Shown piece after piece: positions 21,501-29,452 of a DNA stretch of 64,000 bases; the stretch's first letter is position 1, and each line of letters starts with the position of its first letter. The position numbers and the translations under genes were made by a program. Source of the DNA: Zancudomyces culisetae (Eukaryota > Kickxellomycota > Harpellomycetes > Harpellales > Legeriomycetaceae); assembly GCA_001969505.1 (NCBI GenBank), contig LSSK01000405.1, positions 1 to 64,000 on the forward strand, read 5' to 3'. Under the pieces are notes generated by a model. That model made no database searches. It saw only the letters and a program-made list of their open reading frames with translations, and was not told where the DNA came from.

Positions 21501-23274
21501 TTATTTCACAAGCTCAGATGAGGAAAGTGATTCAGAGGCAGTGGAAATAACCCTGGCGGAAATACAGGCCATTTCTACGGTTTCTCGTCCAAAACCGTTT
21601 TACCTGTTTTTCAGACACAAACCTCCGCCAGTGGAAAAAATATTCAAAAAGCCCTCACCACTTCACAAACAACACTATCCACTAAGACACAAGAGCCCTG
21701 AGTTTGCCAAGATATCTAACAAAGCCCAGGCCGATCTGGTAGAGTCTATCTTGGGAGCTGCTTACAAGATGGGCCGGGAGCACGCTGCATTTATTACAGC
21801 AAAAAAATTAGGGTTGGTTAAAAAAGAGTGGAATGTCTGGGAGGACATGAGCTTATCATATTCTCAAACAGTCCATAAATACAAGAAAAAACGTACCCAA
21901 CAACAAGCCGGCTTTAACGAACAGCCAAGCATTAATACTTGGTTTGGGAATGATCCGTATTTGCAATACATAACGTCAAAGGTTGAGAAACTACAGCGTA
22001 TCATCGGATATAGATTTAAGGATCCAAGCCTGGCAATAGAAGCGACTACGCACGCATCTATTTCGACATCTAAAGCACCATCATATCAGCGGCTTGAGTT
22101 TCTGGGCGACTCTGTTCTGGCATTTTTGACTACACGGTACTACTTTGACGAATTCCGGTACACCGCACCGCTGACTCCCCACCAGATTACACTTGCCAAA
22201 CATGTTGCGGTTAGCAATGATGTTCTGGGATTAATCGCGCAACGACACAATCTGGTGGCATTTCTAGAGTACAATAATGATGTTTTGGATCGTGAAATCA
22301 GAGTCTATTGTAGTTGCATTGAGCAGGTCACTGAGCTGTACAGAAAACGATCGGACTCGTACACCAATTCAGACATTGGCTATGGTAGTAGCAGTAGCAG
22401 TGATAGTGATAGTGATAGTGATAGTGATAACAATGGTAACGGCTATTCCGAGTACATAAACGGTGTACATGATACGAGCGTCGGAGAAACGGACGTACCA
22501 AAATGGCTGGATTTGCCACCAGAGGCATGGAAACTTATTCCAGCGCCCAAAGTTCTGGGCGATCTTACAGAGTCGATATTTGGCGCTGTGTATACAGATA
22601 GTGGTTTTTCGGTAGATTCTGTCACCAAGCTGTTTGAGCATTTGATCGTTCCATTCCTCGACAGATTTATTATGGGCATGCATCAAATCACCCTGAACCC
22701 AATTATCCAATCGACACTGTTGGTCCAAGCAAAAGGCTGCTGCGCATACGGATTCTCTACGTTTAATATTGGTGAGTCTGGGTTAGACTACAACTCGACC
22801 ATTGTAAAATTGTTGTTATATAATATTAAAGCCAAGATTCAAAACTCTGCCAAATTCAACTCCAATGCTAGCTCTAATAATGACAATAATGACAATAATG
22901 ACTCTAATGACAATAATGCGGATAAAAAACAATACAGCAAAGCTACCAACGACGAGTTTCTTAATGAAAAGGAATATCTGCTCCGAACGTACCAAACTTA
23001 CTCTGTTGTTACGCTTACTGTACACGACGACTCGAATATCCTCTCTGTCGGCTATGGACCTACCCAGAAACTTGCCAGGCTCCGATGCGCAGAGGATTTG
23101 GTAGATCGGTGGGAATGCGATGCCAGCGGTGTTATTGCTGGTTTGGGAGTCCAAAGGCAATTCGCCATGTCGTCAATACCGTCACACACATCATTGACTG
23201 AGTCCACAAAGAACCCAGCACCTGGAATCCGCGACTTACTACATTCTCTTTGTGATTGCCCCTCCAAAAAATAG
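15571..23274 (+). CDS. Dicer, giant single-exon form (2567 residues)
   Basis: Ribonuclease III that cuts long double-stranded RNA into small interfering RNAs. In order: helicase with NPREYQ (about 66), ETGAGKT (88-94) and DECH (211-214); helicase C-terminal lobe (about 513-640) with SVAEEGLD and QARGRAR; Dicer dimerisation fold (about 787-875, LTLNSASATLIQYIQSLP). A long platform/PAZ-like region follows that I cannot resolve. RNase IIIa opens with YQRLEILGDCVL (about 1658) and its second motif is ADLVESILGAAY (about 2052). RNase IIIb has YQRLEFLGDSVL (about 2172) and LGDLTESIFGAVY (about 2324). A C-terminal dsRNA-binding-like segment is broken by an Asn/Asp linker. The acidic residues of both catalytic pairs are present, so activity is expected. 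The length far exceeds typical fungal Dicers (about 1,400-1,600) and human Dicer (about 1,920), through low-complexity insertions. An in-frame TAA just before the ATG fixes the start. Confidence 0.95.
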   Translation: MDIRERNYFNPGRFTNYSHEKSADKVAVADEEYVDAAMDIDESQQGFYEAENEVNDANDAEFSLTNPREYQKKLFDETRGKSAIVVLETGAGKTLIACMLIKYMKQLEVENSRIEQVRNSDLNRNVRKGKVFAYLCNTTVLVEQQGPNIKRETCLSVRIYTGGGNHVGYKKKEWEASWASADVHVMTGQILLNCLRSGYIRISDLGLLVFDECHHSRKSSPYSLIMREFYDLAEENDRPRVYGMTASPANSNEAIMDSIQRIEQSLRADIYGTDLSQSLDFCKKNLKYLILDYTVDSKDYSHWVGHTVFEIIRDIKGFKFIQNSALYTIHELGEHLGNMFIVSLCDYWLKSMRIKRDLEYEFGTGFGRNPYNTLKGTLVYSEVIELDEQDTEFDDSYIKYTEAIKLVENTEIWRKMLLANSINEQMNYEMQARAKELGIDIDIDISSHANTTFTNNGDIHDDCDGSVGHKYKWSEIKKDLSPKVNKLLEYLIKYRVEVDGKAIGMTQNGEILGGIVFVNRRTTAMLLAHLIKSIADFDFIACDSFIGISADIKRDDLRAIKSFGDRNRKFSQNNQNQVLEKFRSGEINLLVATSVAEEGLDITRCNVVVRFDPAHTLTSFVQARGRARHVDAEYVLMVSKENFIVDVYGDGLGYTEDAQGNIVVSAKRKIDKPSHATRAHYDKLISMEETLKQWCTTPIDEHRRLLDSTHTKNLVVGSLSVQVNSSGVPEASQDLLDGEMQYESDFELDASIRDRLREVAISINHFSKDNNSCKGIYYKIEETEAQLTLNSASATLIQYIQSLPRDDYIKPIPNYTLEQDSRLGHRTVVSLSSNAAVRMIAGPWTTLGQKLSKRLAQFYSVIVLYYYGALNDYLGCIEVKKAPETQVTSGSILENAFEELLNILNGEYVFNSFNPPKLLGCTTSSNENVSDAGTNIGNSNNGSLVCAEEESLNSSTHDNDSCSTKLNSNGDASINNKENDNCEKNGATTRNAKPKFKYENGAVVYMVAEPVTWQITPLNTGNRRAPHIKNISDFVSVYVYIVDLEYPVKAYTNDDYLNPTYFKVQPFEEAEQNDELTQLLVFCRNPLPPDVLIPLYINMISTPIFYKFDPLPVNQIQAGTGGALFEQESCYLDNKVTLSRMEWETSVIFTSAIFSLLFSTEMRYSPSSASYSFGYPTKEFMQKTNRIFKSRMMNVFAAACTKPDTCVSTHKEFLQKTTKMPFFTKKDIDWMLMIRINEKPMKLSDYPVEQWEELAEKYAVISETDGYSIHKLQAVLHDVTVTSSVLDIAKAAEKVADGNRYDKSANASPDMSVDTSADPQVERVSYYNGEFIWGIKKLIKSIGPNAREIRLLDHLNHRQLLYRDLEYYLLANTPLVYAPTINVSLDYFRSAAFIDDMKSYESLSSDVDLSLTDSDALRYQKILQEMEINDSEELSDGKKKFISAKMEERSFSSAVRGFEKIIAVPMMTQVLPWSVRQIYKLSVIPSLMTRLNNTLIHNDLSTSLDLPIYPNSVEFADQTTPQAQAQTQTQTEATNYNASDEFGLADSAENVGEEQLGSVYDVHTKNEDVYFDLKKLYSHIYTDMVGQKTQRKMEDSRMRKMFLQGGVEGTLQDVEWLEQLKSNIKLRVSSNYSHLNLLPGWLLRAALTMSISNEDINYQRLEILGDCVLRLIMATQLFAGLVPLVSHEGVLSSYISLLVSNETLSKLCKRSGLYFGVVPLSMQKKTFFPPGPGWRKAHYPLPRMIPFNSQPWNYMRGCPATYLSYRDDTSVSPEFLETECMCAIEEHREYERKNNLLSQINNKRKMIGENNTNVCYNKKLITALDLKSMSRLKPTPISLYDYAPTYDRSLRKLSSASKPLPRTYFGRSKALEELVDAHYEDYSNGSSAEEISLSDLIRYSNADKIKNKSVLDELNSSDNDDDEAVIDMSLDLFRSATSNSNAKRGDKRKTIVNKSMIELDRSRDKEFGELQTGVCNDYFTSSDEESDSEAVEITLAEIQAISTVSRPKPFYLFFRHKPPPVEKIFKKPSPLHKQHYPLRHKSPEFAKISNKAQADLVESILGAAYKMGREHAAFITAKKLGLVKKEWNVWEDMSLSYSQTVHKYKKKRTQQQAGFNEQPSINTWFGNDPYLQYITSKVEKLQRIIGYRFKDPSLAIEATTHASISTSKAPSYQRLEFLGDSVLAFLTTRYYFDEFRYTAPLTPHQITLAKHVAVSNDVLGLIAQRHNLVAFLEYNNDVLDREIRVYCSCIEQVTELYRKRSDSYTNSDIGYGSSSSSDSDSDSDSDNNGNGYSEYINGVHDTSVGETDVPKWLDLPPEAWKLIPAPKVLGDLTESIFGAVYTDSGFSVDSVTKLFEHLIVPFLDRFIMGMHQITLNPIIQSTLLVQAKGCCAYGFSTFNIGESGLDYNSTIVKLLLYNIKAKIQNSAKFNSNASSNNDNNDNNDSNDNNADKKQYSKATNDEFLNEKEYLLRTYQTYSVVTLTVHDDSNILSVGYGPTQKLARLRCAEDLVDRWECDASGVIAGLGVQRQFAMSSIPSHTSLTESTKNPAPGIRDLLHSLCDCPSKK

Positions 23275-23401
23275 TACACTTTTACATTATTTATTTGAGC
23301 ATTTTTCTTTTTGCTTTTATGTTTTCTAAGCATTTTATATTTACACAAATGAAATATATACAAACACACAAATTGACTGTCAAAAAGGAAAAAATGAAGA
23401 G

Positions 23402-26400
23402 CTACCAATACTGACCATTGGCCTTTGCGGGAATAGTTAGGACAGCCTTTTCAGGAAACAGTAAACCGATATTTTGGTTATCTGGGAGGGACTCTTCAGT
23501 GTCACCACAAATGCCGTGGGATTGAAAGTATCTGGCAAAAGCCTCTGGACGTCCAAGCTCGCTAAACATGCTCAAAAACTGGTTTCTGGAATATTCGACT
23601 TGAGTCTTTGCTAGATTCCAAAGCTGAAAGATCGCCATCATGTTTCCATAGTTGTTTCCATGTCCATAGCTCTGGTTATGGTTATTATTACGACTATGAC
23701 TATGACCATGTTTATGGCTATGTTTATGTTTATGGCTATGGCTATGAGCTGAAGGTTGAGCATCACCAGTATTTCCACTACCACCACTACTAGTATTGGT
23801 GTTAGTGTTTCTGCTGGCGTTGCTAAATACAGTTGGTATTATAGTATCTACATTAATGCTACAAATAAACGATGCCAACTCCCTAAACGAACTATGCTCG
23901 CTGTAGGGAACCGGAAAAATCACTACGTTGTCGGTTCTCGAAAGCGGTTTAAGAGAATCTTTACTGAATTCACTTATATTTTTGGCTGATGTGGACAAAA
24001 AGTTTGAGGGAACACACTGGTTTCCCAGCTCATAGCTTAGAAGCATGGGCTGTCTATACCCTGTCTTCATGGTGGTTTTTATGTACTCGTACAGCCGTCT
24101 TCTCTCGTCAACAATGGGTATGTCGAGTCGCTTCCTGTATGGGTTAAAATCGCTTTCAGCAACATTTGGATGACCATACTTGTTTAGATGTGTCTGCTGA
24201 AATGTCCAGCCAGTCGGTCTAAATGCCACTAGATAGTCAAAATATTCGCTGTATTTAGCTAGATATTCTGCCATTGTTGCTTTCTTAATCGAATGCAAGC
24301 TAACAACATGAATCTGCGCCATGCTTGGATCATCCGTAAGCAGCAATGCGTCTTTCGGCTCTAGAACAATTTGCATAATCATTTTTTTGTTGCCGAAATT
24401 TGTATTATCCACATATATTTTGGAATGTAGTGACTTTGCAACCTCCAAAAATAACCGTTCCTTGCCTATAAGGTAGGTTCCAACCACAAATAACGTTCGT
24501 TTCCTCCGTCTCTGTTTAGTGTTCTTAGAGTCGGTATGTCCCAACAAATTCAGTTTCTTCTTTACGCTTCCAAAGTATTTTGTCAGTGGCTCGACATACA
24601 CAAGCTCGGCACTTGGCCTTTCGGTCGTCATGTGCGAGGATTTTACTATAGTTTTGTTAGTATACCGTATATTGTTGTTTCTTGCTAGCTGCGTGGCTCT
24701 ATCTCCCGAATTCAACACCTTGCATAAATCTACAACCGCATCTATTACCTGTCTCTGAGCAGAAAAAACATATTTTGAGTCCATATATGTTGTGTCTAGG
24801 TACAGCTTGTTAATCAAATGCATTGTTGGTGGCAATTCATCCATCACCTCCTCATCCTTGACCTCGCAATCTTCCAATTTTACCAGTGGGTAAAACCCAA
24901 ATATCTTCCTGTTGGTTATAGAAAGGTCGGATCCTAATTTTACAAGATTTATGCTATTGTAGACCTGAATTGTTTTTTTAAGCGCTGATACATGAAACGG
25001 ACTGGCTCTAAAATCGCCTGTATGTAAACTACGTTCTCTCCTTATTTCCTTTTCATGGCTTTCCCAACCAAAATCAATGTTTCTTTCACGCTCATACCCC
25101 AACGTATCAAAAAAAAGCATTACTGACCCCGGGCAGTGATTGGCATCAATCAGAGTCACCACTGAATTTTCTATAAGTATAGGCCAATTCATAGGCAATC
25201 TACATACAAACTGTGGCTCTACTTTTAGTACATTAACCACCAAATCCCCCGTTGTTTTTGAGCAGTATATCATTCCATGTTTAAACTTGGCCGTAAGCCC
25301 ACCATAATGATCTGAATGAAAATGTGTCAAAAAGTACCCTGTCACACCCTCTATTTTACCATAACTGAACGCATCTACCACAAACCCGGTTTCCGGAATC
25401 CTTTTGTATTCAGGACATTTTCTGTACCTACCCGACATATTTATCCCACCACCAACCCCTTGCTTTGAATTAACCTCGCTTATCGTTGTACTTCTGTGCC
25501 AAGATACAGCCTTTGCCAATTCTCTTTGAACCTCCTCCGCATCCATATCGCTGATAAATTCTTGGTTACTATTGCCATCATTTCTATCTTTTTCGTTCAT
25601 CTCAAGAATCTTTATTGTGTTTCCTGCATCATTCACCACCATTTCAAGCTCCTCGTGATCCATTTTTTCAGACAAAATAACCTGGTCTTGAGCATTTTGA
25701 ATGTTCTCAAATGGCCGTTCCAGTTCTGTTGTAATGGTGCTACTGTCGTTTATATCCATTTTTGGAATAGTGTTTTCATTTTTTTCGCCACTGTATTCAT
25801 CTAAAATAACTGGTTCAGTGTCCTTATCAAGCTGTGGTATATTTTTACTCGGCTCTGCACCCTCCAGTTCGGAGAGATCATCTGAAAAATCGCTGCTGCA
25901 GATTACCTTTTTTGCTCGCCTTCTACTTCCAGAATTACCCCTTCTCTTTGATATCACCACCTCTACCTTGTACTTATACTTGTCAACGCGTGCATTTACA
26001 CCTATACCATTTATTGTAGTTAACGAATCGCAGCGATCATGCCTTTGTTTATGCTGTACAAAATGGTCTCCCGCAAAAAAACCATCAGACTCACAGCTAC
26101 CCTTTAGACCCATGTTTGGAGAGCACATTTTAGCGCGCTTAGTCACAGAACTCGTCTGGTTTTCTTGTTCGTCCCACTCGGTCGCATCAAAGCTACTTCT
26201 TTTCTCAACAGCAGTGCAAACTCTACCCGTGTGTCTCTGTTCCTGCAAAATCACACCTCCTGTCACGTTTCCTGTGGTATTTTCTTTCTGTTTTTCGTTG
26301 CTTTTTACAGCTTCTCGTATAGCCAACTGACTTTTTTGCCTTAGAATCTTAATTTGTTGCGTTAATTCCTCCTGTTGCAAATCTAAACAGTTGTTAATAT

Positions 26401-26779
26401 GTAGTGTCATTTTGACTATGCTATGCGAACTAAATATTTTACCGCAGACATAGCATTCGGTAGAAGACAAGAGACCCCTGAGCATAAACGGTTTGACATC
26501 CTCTGATCTATCTGCATTGCTCTCTACTTCAAAATGCTGCTCTTTTTCTACAATCAAATTGCTCTCATTCCTGAACTCGACCACTGCCCGTTGTTTGTTG
26601 ATTCCAAGCTCCGTGATAACAGCCGCATTTTTCCGAGGTCTCCCTCTCCCTCTTTTCTCGTTTATAACCGGAATGCACCGGAGCGGTGCGTTTTCGTGGT
26701 TAGTTCTTCCAAAATTTAGCAGGGTTTGTAGCTTTCTTTGTGGCAAATTCTTGACAGACTTATGACCGAGATCGTTCAT
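23402..26779 (-). CDS. PSO2: DNA interstrand-crosslink repair nuclease Pso2/Snm1 (DCLRE1A type)
   Basis: Metallo-beta-lactamase/beta-CASP 5' exonuclease that digests DNA past interstrand crosslinks. Uninterrupted, 1125 residues. In order: an AT-hook-like RGRGRPRK (about 43-50); a UBZ4-type zinc finger (about 109-131, CYVC with HINNC); acidic linkers. The MBL domain has the metal-binding HFHSDHYGG (about 480) and DANHCPGSVMLF, LHTGDFRAS and LYLDTTY. Then come beta-CASP and DRMBL with the conserved PYSEHSSF (about 957). A His/Ser/Lys-rich insertion (about 1010-1040, HSHKHKHSHKHGHSH) interrupts the C-terminal domain, which is unusual. The zinc finger suggests recruitment by ubiquitinated PCNA, as in vertebrate SNM1A. 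It converges on the Dicer gene. Confidence 0.93.
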   Translation of the reverse strand: MNDLGHKSVKNLPQRKLQTLLNFGRTNHENAPLRCIPVINEKRGRGRPRKNAAVITELGINKQRAVVEFRNESNLIVEKEQHFEVESNADRSEDVKPFMLRGLLSSTECYVCGKIFSSHSIVKMTLHINNCLDLQQEELTQQIKILRQKSQLAIREAVKSNEKQKENTTGNVTGGVILQEQRHTGRVCTAVEKRSSFDATEWDEQENQTSSVTKRAKMCSPNMGLKGSCESDGFFAGDHFVQHKQRHDRCDSLTTINGIGVNARVDKYKYKVEVVISKRRGNSGSRRRAKKVICSSDFSDDLSELEGAEPSKNIPQLDKDTEPVILDEYSGEKNENTIPKMDINDSSTITTELERPFENIQNAQDQVILSEKMDHEELEMVVNDAGNTIKILEMNEKDRNDGNSNQEFISDMDAEEVQRELAKAVSWHRSTTISEVNSKQGVGGGINMSGRYRKCPEYKRIPETGFVVDAFSYGKIEGVTGYFLTHFHSDHYGGLTAKFKHGMIYCSKTTGDLVVNVLKVEPQFVCRLPMNWPILIENSVVTLIDANHCPGSVMLFFDTLGYERERNIDFGWESHEKEIRRERSLHTGDFRASPFHVSALKKTIQVYNSINLVKLGSDLSITNRKIFGFYPLVKLEDCEVKDEEVMDELPPTMHLINKLYLDTTYMDSKYVFSAQRQVIDAVVDLCKVLNSGDRATQLARNNNIRYTNKTIVKSSHMTTERPSAELVYVEPLTKYFGSVKKKLNLLGHTDSKNTKQRRRKRTLFVVGTYLIGKERLFLEVAKSLHSKIYVDNTNFGNKKMIMQIVLEPKDALLLTDDPSMAQIHVVSLHSIKKATMAEYLAKYSEYFDYLVAFRPTGWTFQQTHLNKYGHPNVAESDFNPYRKRLDIPIVDERRRLYEYIKTTMKTGYRQPMLLSYELGNQCVPSNFLSTSAKNISEFSKDSLKPLSRTDNVVIFPVPYSEHSSFRELASFICSINVDTIIPTVFSNASRNTNTNTSSGGSGNTGDAQPSAHSHSHKHKHSHKHGHSHSRNNNHNQSYGHGNNYGNMMAIFQLWNLAKTQVEYSRNQFLSMFSELGRPEAFARYFQSHGICGDTEESLPDNQNIGLLFPEKAVLTIPAKANGQYW

Positions 26780-27325
26780 ATTGCACAGAATAGTAATTTG
26801 TTTATCATCATTTCAAAAGTCCATGCCCAGTGTTGATATATTGGAAATGATTCAACTATTCTTTTTTGGATTATTAGGTTTGTTGCTATTTTCTACAATT
26901 TATTACCGCTGTTATTTTTTTTTCTTAAGGAAAACAAACTTTTAAATGAACCAAACAATAATATTTACTCTAATGTCAATCTTATTTTACCATAATTTCT
27001 ATTTTCATGAAAAATGCAAACATCCAATCAGGATTAGGTAAACGCCAAAACATTTTGACGAATTGATTAGCTTATTACTTGAGAGGGTCGAACTCAAACC
27101 CTTACTCCAAATAGCCTACATAATGCAAAGCATCCTTGACATGTCATGATTATAATGTATTTGTTTTACTCATAGATACATTAAATAGGTGATGGCAGGA
27201 ATACAAAGCAATATTATTAGCAGCAGCTACAACTAAACAACTTGCAAAGCTATGCCATCGGGAAATTTACAGATCTAGAAAATTTATCCAAATAACCAAT
27301 TGTAGAAGCGCCAATATATCCTCCT
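26780..27325. other. Intergenic, PSO2 promoter and ALE1 3' flank
   Basis: No gene recognised. A stretch at about 27080-27110 contains GTTCGAC-like sequence on the minus strand that recalls a tRNA T-loop, but no cloverleaf can be drawn around it. Confidence 0.5.
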
Positions 27326-29452
27326 CTACTTGTGCTTTTGCGAGATTCCATCTTGCATATTCAAGTATTTCCTTTGAAGTCTCCTGATGTAAGCTTTTCC
27401 TCCAAATAAATGAAGTAATATGTTAACTATAATCAAGTCAAATATCACATAGTAATTGAATTTTCCCCATGCCTCCCAGCTATCCTTAATGTTCAGTAAA
27501 AAGAAAGGTATCATGGCAAATGACATGATGCAGGATGTTACAAAAATCGATAAGCCATTATAAAACACGCGGAAAGTTTTGTGGTACCTCCCCAAGAATT
27601 GGGAATCTGAATAGAACGGTTTCATGAGTCGTGTAACATCTCTTGATGTATTAGATATTACTGCACCTATTGCAAATGTCAGGTAATACCCGGGATAAAA
27701 TCCATGCCACCAAGCCGAAACCAAAAATGTTAATATTGTTGATCTTCTACTCGATCTCTTTCCGTGGGGTAACGAACGAATATAAACGTGCTCTTTCAGC
27801 CATGTATTAGTACAAATGTTCCATGCACCTATGAATTCTCTTGGGTCGGAGGCAAGTTCGATTTTGGAGATTTTAACATTAGCAAGAGGCGCACTACAAG
27901 TTGTAACATTCGGTAAATCACCTGTTTAATAATCTCAATCCTTTTTCTTTTACTTCAAAGCAAGCATATAAGCCAAAGTTGAATAATCATTAGCCGAAAT
28001 ATTAGAGGTATTAAAAATAAAATAAACTTACTATTCTGGTTCATCTTCCTGGTTATACCCTGTAAAACCCAGGCCTGAAATAACACTCGCGCCTTCGGAA
28101 AGTCTCCACACAATATAAAACTTTGATCTTGCTACTACTCCGCACATGTAAATATAAAACAACCTAAATTTTTTAGATTTTTCTTTCATCAGTAGGTGTT
28201 TGAGTTATTCCGACATTTAATAGACACTGCTCCTTCTCCTATTGTAGCTTTCGAACAAAAAATATATATCAATAGTAAACTATCGAGTATGATTACCTGT
28301 ATGAAAGCGAATAACCACCAAATGCTCCTAAGAGAAGTTGTGAAAATTGAAAATGCCCACCAAGCACAAAAAACACTGCCAGCCAAAACAGTGAACGCAG
28401 CATTCGATCATATCCATATAATACTCTTGACGCCGTTATGGTACTCTATTGTTCCCATTGGTTAAAGTTACATATGCCCCAACTTATTCATAGCTGCATA
28501 CAACCATTCTAGTAAATAACCCGAGTATAAATATATCTTACACTATCTGCGTTGATAAAGCTCTTGTATAGCGAAAACTATTTACAGTAAAAAAATATTA
28601 TTCAGTTGGATATTCAGACATTTATTGCCAGTAAAATAATGCGTAATTATTATACTTTATGTTCGAATTAATCATACAGCTTGCATAAATTACCTCAAAT
28701 GTTGGACCTGTATTGAGAGTTGGGAAAAAAAACGCATATCCCAAATATTCAAGGATTCCAGGTGGCGCAGTTAGTTTGTTCTTCATTCCATATGGTGTCA
28801 ATTTCTAAAATATATAGCACAAAGGTTTGCGTAAAATGCTTATCTTCTGATATTTTAATAATGAGGGTGTCGTTTACGGAAAGCTACCTTTTTACTGTCT
28901 CTTCCATCATATAAAGAAAATGCCAACGACGTAAACTTAATTACGAGTAGCATCTGTGGCCCCGTATGATCGTACCGCGTTTGATCGACTTCCGAAATTT
29001 GGCGAAGGTATTGGCTATTATCGATAACAAATCACTCATCACTTTTTTTTCCTTTTAAACAACACAAATTCTAGTTGTTTTAGCTTACTCGTAAGAGATA
29101 TATAGAAAATACACCAAAACTCGTACCTGTATGACATGTGTATCATTGAATATATAAAAACCGAATACGTCATAGCTTTCCCTCTCAAATTAGTAATCAT
29201 TATATACACTATAGCACAATGTACCAGTAAATGTACCAAGCCAACATAAAGCTCTTGCAGAAAAAGCAGCATTAAAATACTCGGAACAAAACTGTAAACA
29301 TTCTTAAGCCATTTTTTGTCATTTGGAATCTTTCGGAATACCATAGCCAAGGGGTACGAAATAAACAGGATCAATATGATCACCACTTGATCTGCTCCAA
29401 TTCCGCCGAGGAGTTGGTCCGATATATTTTGTATGTAATTTTGCACAACCAT
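27326..29452 (-). CDS. ALE1: MBOAT lysophospholipid acyltransferase (Ale1/LPCAT-like), seven exons
   Basis: Multispanning ER enzyme that reacylates lysophospholipids in the Lands cycle. Seven exons, in coding order: 29127-29452, 28888-29014, 28694-28804, 28542-28577, 28297-28445, 28032-28163, 27326-27893; the frame is kept at all six joins, giving 482 residues. The joins rebuild family blocks: TGPQMLLVIKFTSLAFSLYDG, PPGILEYLGYAFFF with TGPTFE, and SKFYIVWRLSEGASVISGLG. The catalytic region WNICTNTW plus SAWWHGFYPGYY carries the MBOAT Asn and His. Exon 4 encodes only 12 residues. The acceptor of the last exon (TTGTAG) was chosen because the nearer upstream AG would create a stop. It lacks the long charged C-terminal tail of yeast Ale1. 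Part of this gene is duplicated in inverse orientation near 34.3-34.6 kb. Confidence 0.92.
28374..28635 (-). repeat. Inverted duplication, arm A (inside ALE1)
   Basis: Covers the end of ALE1 intron 3, the 36-base exon 4, intron 4 and the first part of exon 5. Its reverse complement recurs at 34321-34583 with about ten differences over 262 bases by eye, clustered at the ends. As this arm is part of a coherent gene, it is the source copy. Confidence 0.9.

Noticed and set aside
27075-27135. Possible tRNA on the minus strand (GTTCGAC T-loop-like element)
   Set aside because: The T-stem pairs at only three positions, and no matching acceptor strand or anticodon arm can be placed 5' of it.
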